From: Myrica gale
Lineage: Eukaryota; Streptophyta; Magnoliopsida; Fagales; Myricaceae
Reading direction: 5' to 3'
Length of the DNA stretch: 64,000 nucleotides
Assembly (NCBI GenBank): GCA_963930655.1
Contig: OZ005615.1
Location: forward strand, 10,682,001-10,746,000
Numbering within the stretch: the first letter of the stretch is position 1; each line of letters begins with the position of its first letter. Below, in pieces: positions 62,718 through 64,000 of this stretch. Under the pieces are notes generated by a model that searched no databases, was not told the origin of the DNA, and saw only the letters and a list, made by a program, of their open reading frames with translations. The position numbers and the translations under genes were made by a program.

Positions 62718-64000
62718 TTGGAAGAGGTCGCGGTCGGCCCGGATAGAACAATCAGGATAAGTGCCATCTTGAAGAGTGAATTTCGAACACAGCTGATCGG
62801 CTTCTTGGTAGCCCACAAGGCAAGTTTCGTCTGGTCTCATGTAGATATGAAGGGTATTAGCCCAGAGGTGATTACACGTGAGCTGAACACTCTCCCGGAC
62901 AGTCGACCGGTGAGTCAGAAATGGAGAACATTTGCACCTGAGTGTAGTAAGGCTATGGTTGAGGAGATCGATAAACTTATAGCGACTGAATTCATCCGAG
63001 AGGTGCACTATCCGAACTGGCTCTCGAATGTAGTAATGGTAAAAAAGAGCACGAACAAATGAAAGATGTGTGTTGATTTCAAGGATCTGAACCTAACATG
63101 CCCTAAGGACAACTTTCCTCTGCTCCGGATTGATTTACTGGTTGACTCGACTGCCACGCATGAGCTTTTGTCCTTTCTTGATGCTCTTTTCGAATACAAC
63201 CTTATACGGATGGAACCTCACAACCTGAAGAAGATAACTGTTGTTACTGACCAGAGTCTCTACTGTTACAAGGTCATGCCATTCGGCCTCAAGAACGTTG
63301 GGGCCTTTTATCAGAGGCTGGTTAATTATATGTTCCGAAAACAGATCGGCCGCAATATAGAGGTGTACGTGGATGACATGCTAGTAAAAAACCAATATGC
63401 TCGTGACCATTTGGCCAATATGGAAGAGACATTTCAAATCTTGAATCATTACCAGATAAAGCTTAATCTGACCAAGTGCGCCTTCGGGGTGTCATCGGGC
63501 AAATTTCTAGGCTTCTTGGTCTCACAAAAAGGCATCGAGGCTAACCCCAAGAAGATCCAGACTATAATACGCCTCAATCTCCTGAACACTGAGCAGGAGG
63601 TGCATAAATTGATCGACATCAATTTCGAATGGAACCAAGACTGTGCCATGACATTTGACCAGCTCAAGACGTACCTCCAGAACCCTCTATTGCTCAGCCG
63701 ACCGGCCCGGGGTGATTTCTTGTTCTTATACCTGACTGTCAACGTGAGGGCTATCAACACAATCTTACTCTGTCAGCAGGGCTCTAAGAGGGGCAGAGAA
63801 GAGACACTCCATCATCGAACGCGCAACGTTCGCCCTGTTTATGACTACTCAAAAACTCCGACCGTATTTTCAGGCACACTCTGTGGTTGTGTTTACCAAC
63901 CTGCTGCTTAAGAAGACCTTGCAAAACATTGAGGCCTCAGGGCGGCTGACTCAGCAATAGAGTTGAGTAAGTTTGATATTCAGTATCAGCCTCATCGAAG
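62718..64000 (+). pseudogene. Ty3/gypsy reverse transcriptase-RNase H, interrupted and internally deleted
   Basis: The frame gives MVEEIDKLIATEFIREVHYP with WLSNVVMVKKSTNK, a TGA, then MCVDFKDLN, CPKDNFPLLRIDLLVDSTA, CYKVMPFGLKNVGAFYQRLV and the catalytic YVDDMLVK. Next come LNLTKCAFGVSSGKFLGFLV, and FDQLKTYLQNPLLLSRPARG of RNase H. About 30 residues between TEQEVHKL and FEWNQDC are missing compared with relatives. A frameshift precedes LRPYFQAHSVVV and IEASGRLTQ, and an in-frame stop follows. The RNase H part continues past the window. Confidence 0.9.

Larger units (their letters stand above)
60164..64000 (+). mobile_element. Decayed Ty3/gypsy element of the Tat/Ogre kind, running off the right edge
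   Basis: A probable 5' LTR region (about 60164-60520, boundaries uncertain) has TATAAAAG at 60377. It is followed in order by gag, protease, reverse transcriptase and RNase H remnants, all on the plus strand and all interrupted. The order gag-PR-RT-RH and the RT sequence place it in the Ty3/gypsy Tat/Ogre branch. The 3' part lies beyond position 64000. Confidence 0.85.

Noticed and set aside
62502-63008. 168-residue minus-strand frame
   Set aside because: Antisense to the gypsy protease/RT region and without independent similarity.
1-64000. tRNA, rRNA or organellar genome segments
   Set aside because: None seen on reading both strands by eye; tRNAscan or similar was not available, so small RNA genes could be missed.

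Overview
This is a window of plant nuclear chromosome, most likely from a eudicot. The genes carry short GT-AG introns. Their products are plant orthologues: PDS5-type cohesin cofactor, cytosolic ribosomal proteins eS12 and uL30 (RPL7-like), an organelle-type L16 protein, a NIP6;1-type aquaporin and the Golgi Qb-SNARE GOS11. The spacers are AT-rich and full of plant transposons. I saw no bacterial, organellar, rRNA, tRNA or CRISPR features. All gene models were spliced by eye from homology and GT/AG sites.

Layout, left to right. 0-1 kb: first exon of a PDS5 gene on the minus strand. 1.56-2.87 kb: a non-autonomous Mutator-like element with an exact 9-bp target duplication. 7.5-9.1 kb: a complete four-exon eS12 gene, minus strand. 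10.5-12.8 kb: a truncated Ty1/copia element with gag start and one LTR. 12.9-14.1 kb and 15.4-17.6 kb: two related hAT elements, each with an exact 8-bp target duplication. The second carries an intron-containing fragment of a calmodulin-binding protein 60 (CBP60) gene. 19.1-22.5 kb: a nested hAT/foldback complex with ~360-bp inverted arms and an intact 1.5-kb hAT insertion inside. 24.6-26.1 kb: L16-type ribosomal protein gene, minus strand.

The centre is one gene, 30.36-45.06 kb. A NIP6;1-like boric-acid/glycerol channel has five exons, and its third intron, between exons 3 and 4, is about 13 kb. That intron holds a 12.2-kb Mutator-like element with ~330-bp terminal inverted repeats and an exact 9-bp target duplication. 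The element's FAR1/MULE transposase gene is itself split by an 8.06-kb Ty1/copia retrotransposon with near-identical 1.69-kb LTRs and a 5-bp target duplication. It also contains a ~0.8-kb G-rich array and a second tandem array next to the truncated transposase. Another hAT element sits 26 bp after the NIP6;1 stop codon.

Right part. 47.4-47.7 kb: a small conserved membrane protein of unknown function, minus strand. 48.5-51.2 kb: a complete five-exon RPL7-like gene, minus strand. 51.7-52.0 kb: a foldback MITE. 53.3-53.9 kb: a poly(A)-tailed retroposon. 54.07-57.32 kb: a complete five-exon GOS11 gene. 60.2 kb to the right edge: a decayed Ty3/gypsy element of the Tat/Ogre kind.

The host genes are unrelated housekeeping and transport genes and do not form a pathway. 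The most notable content is the layered transposon history inside NIP6;1, the hAT element carrying a CBP60 fragment, and a ~62-bp repeat shared by a copia LTR and a hAT element.
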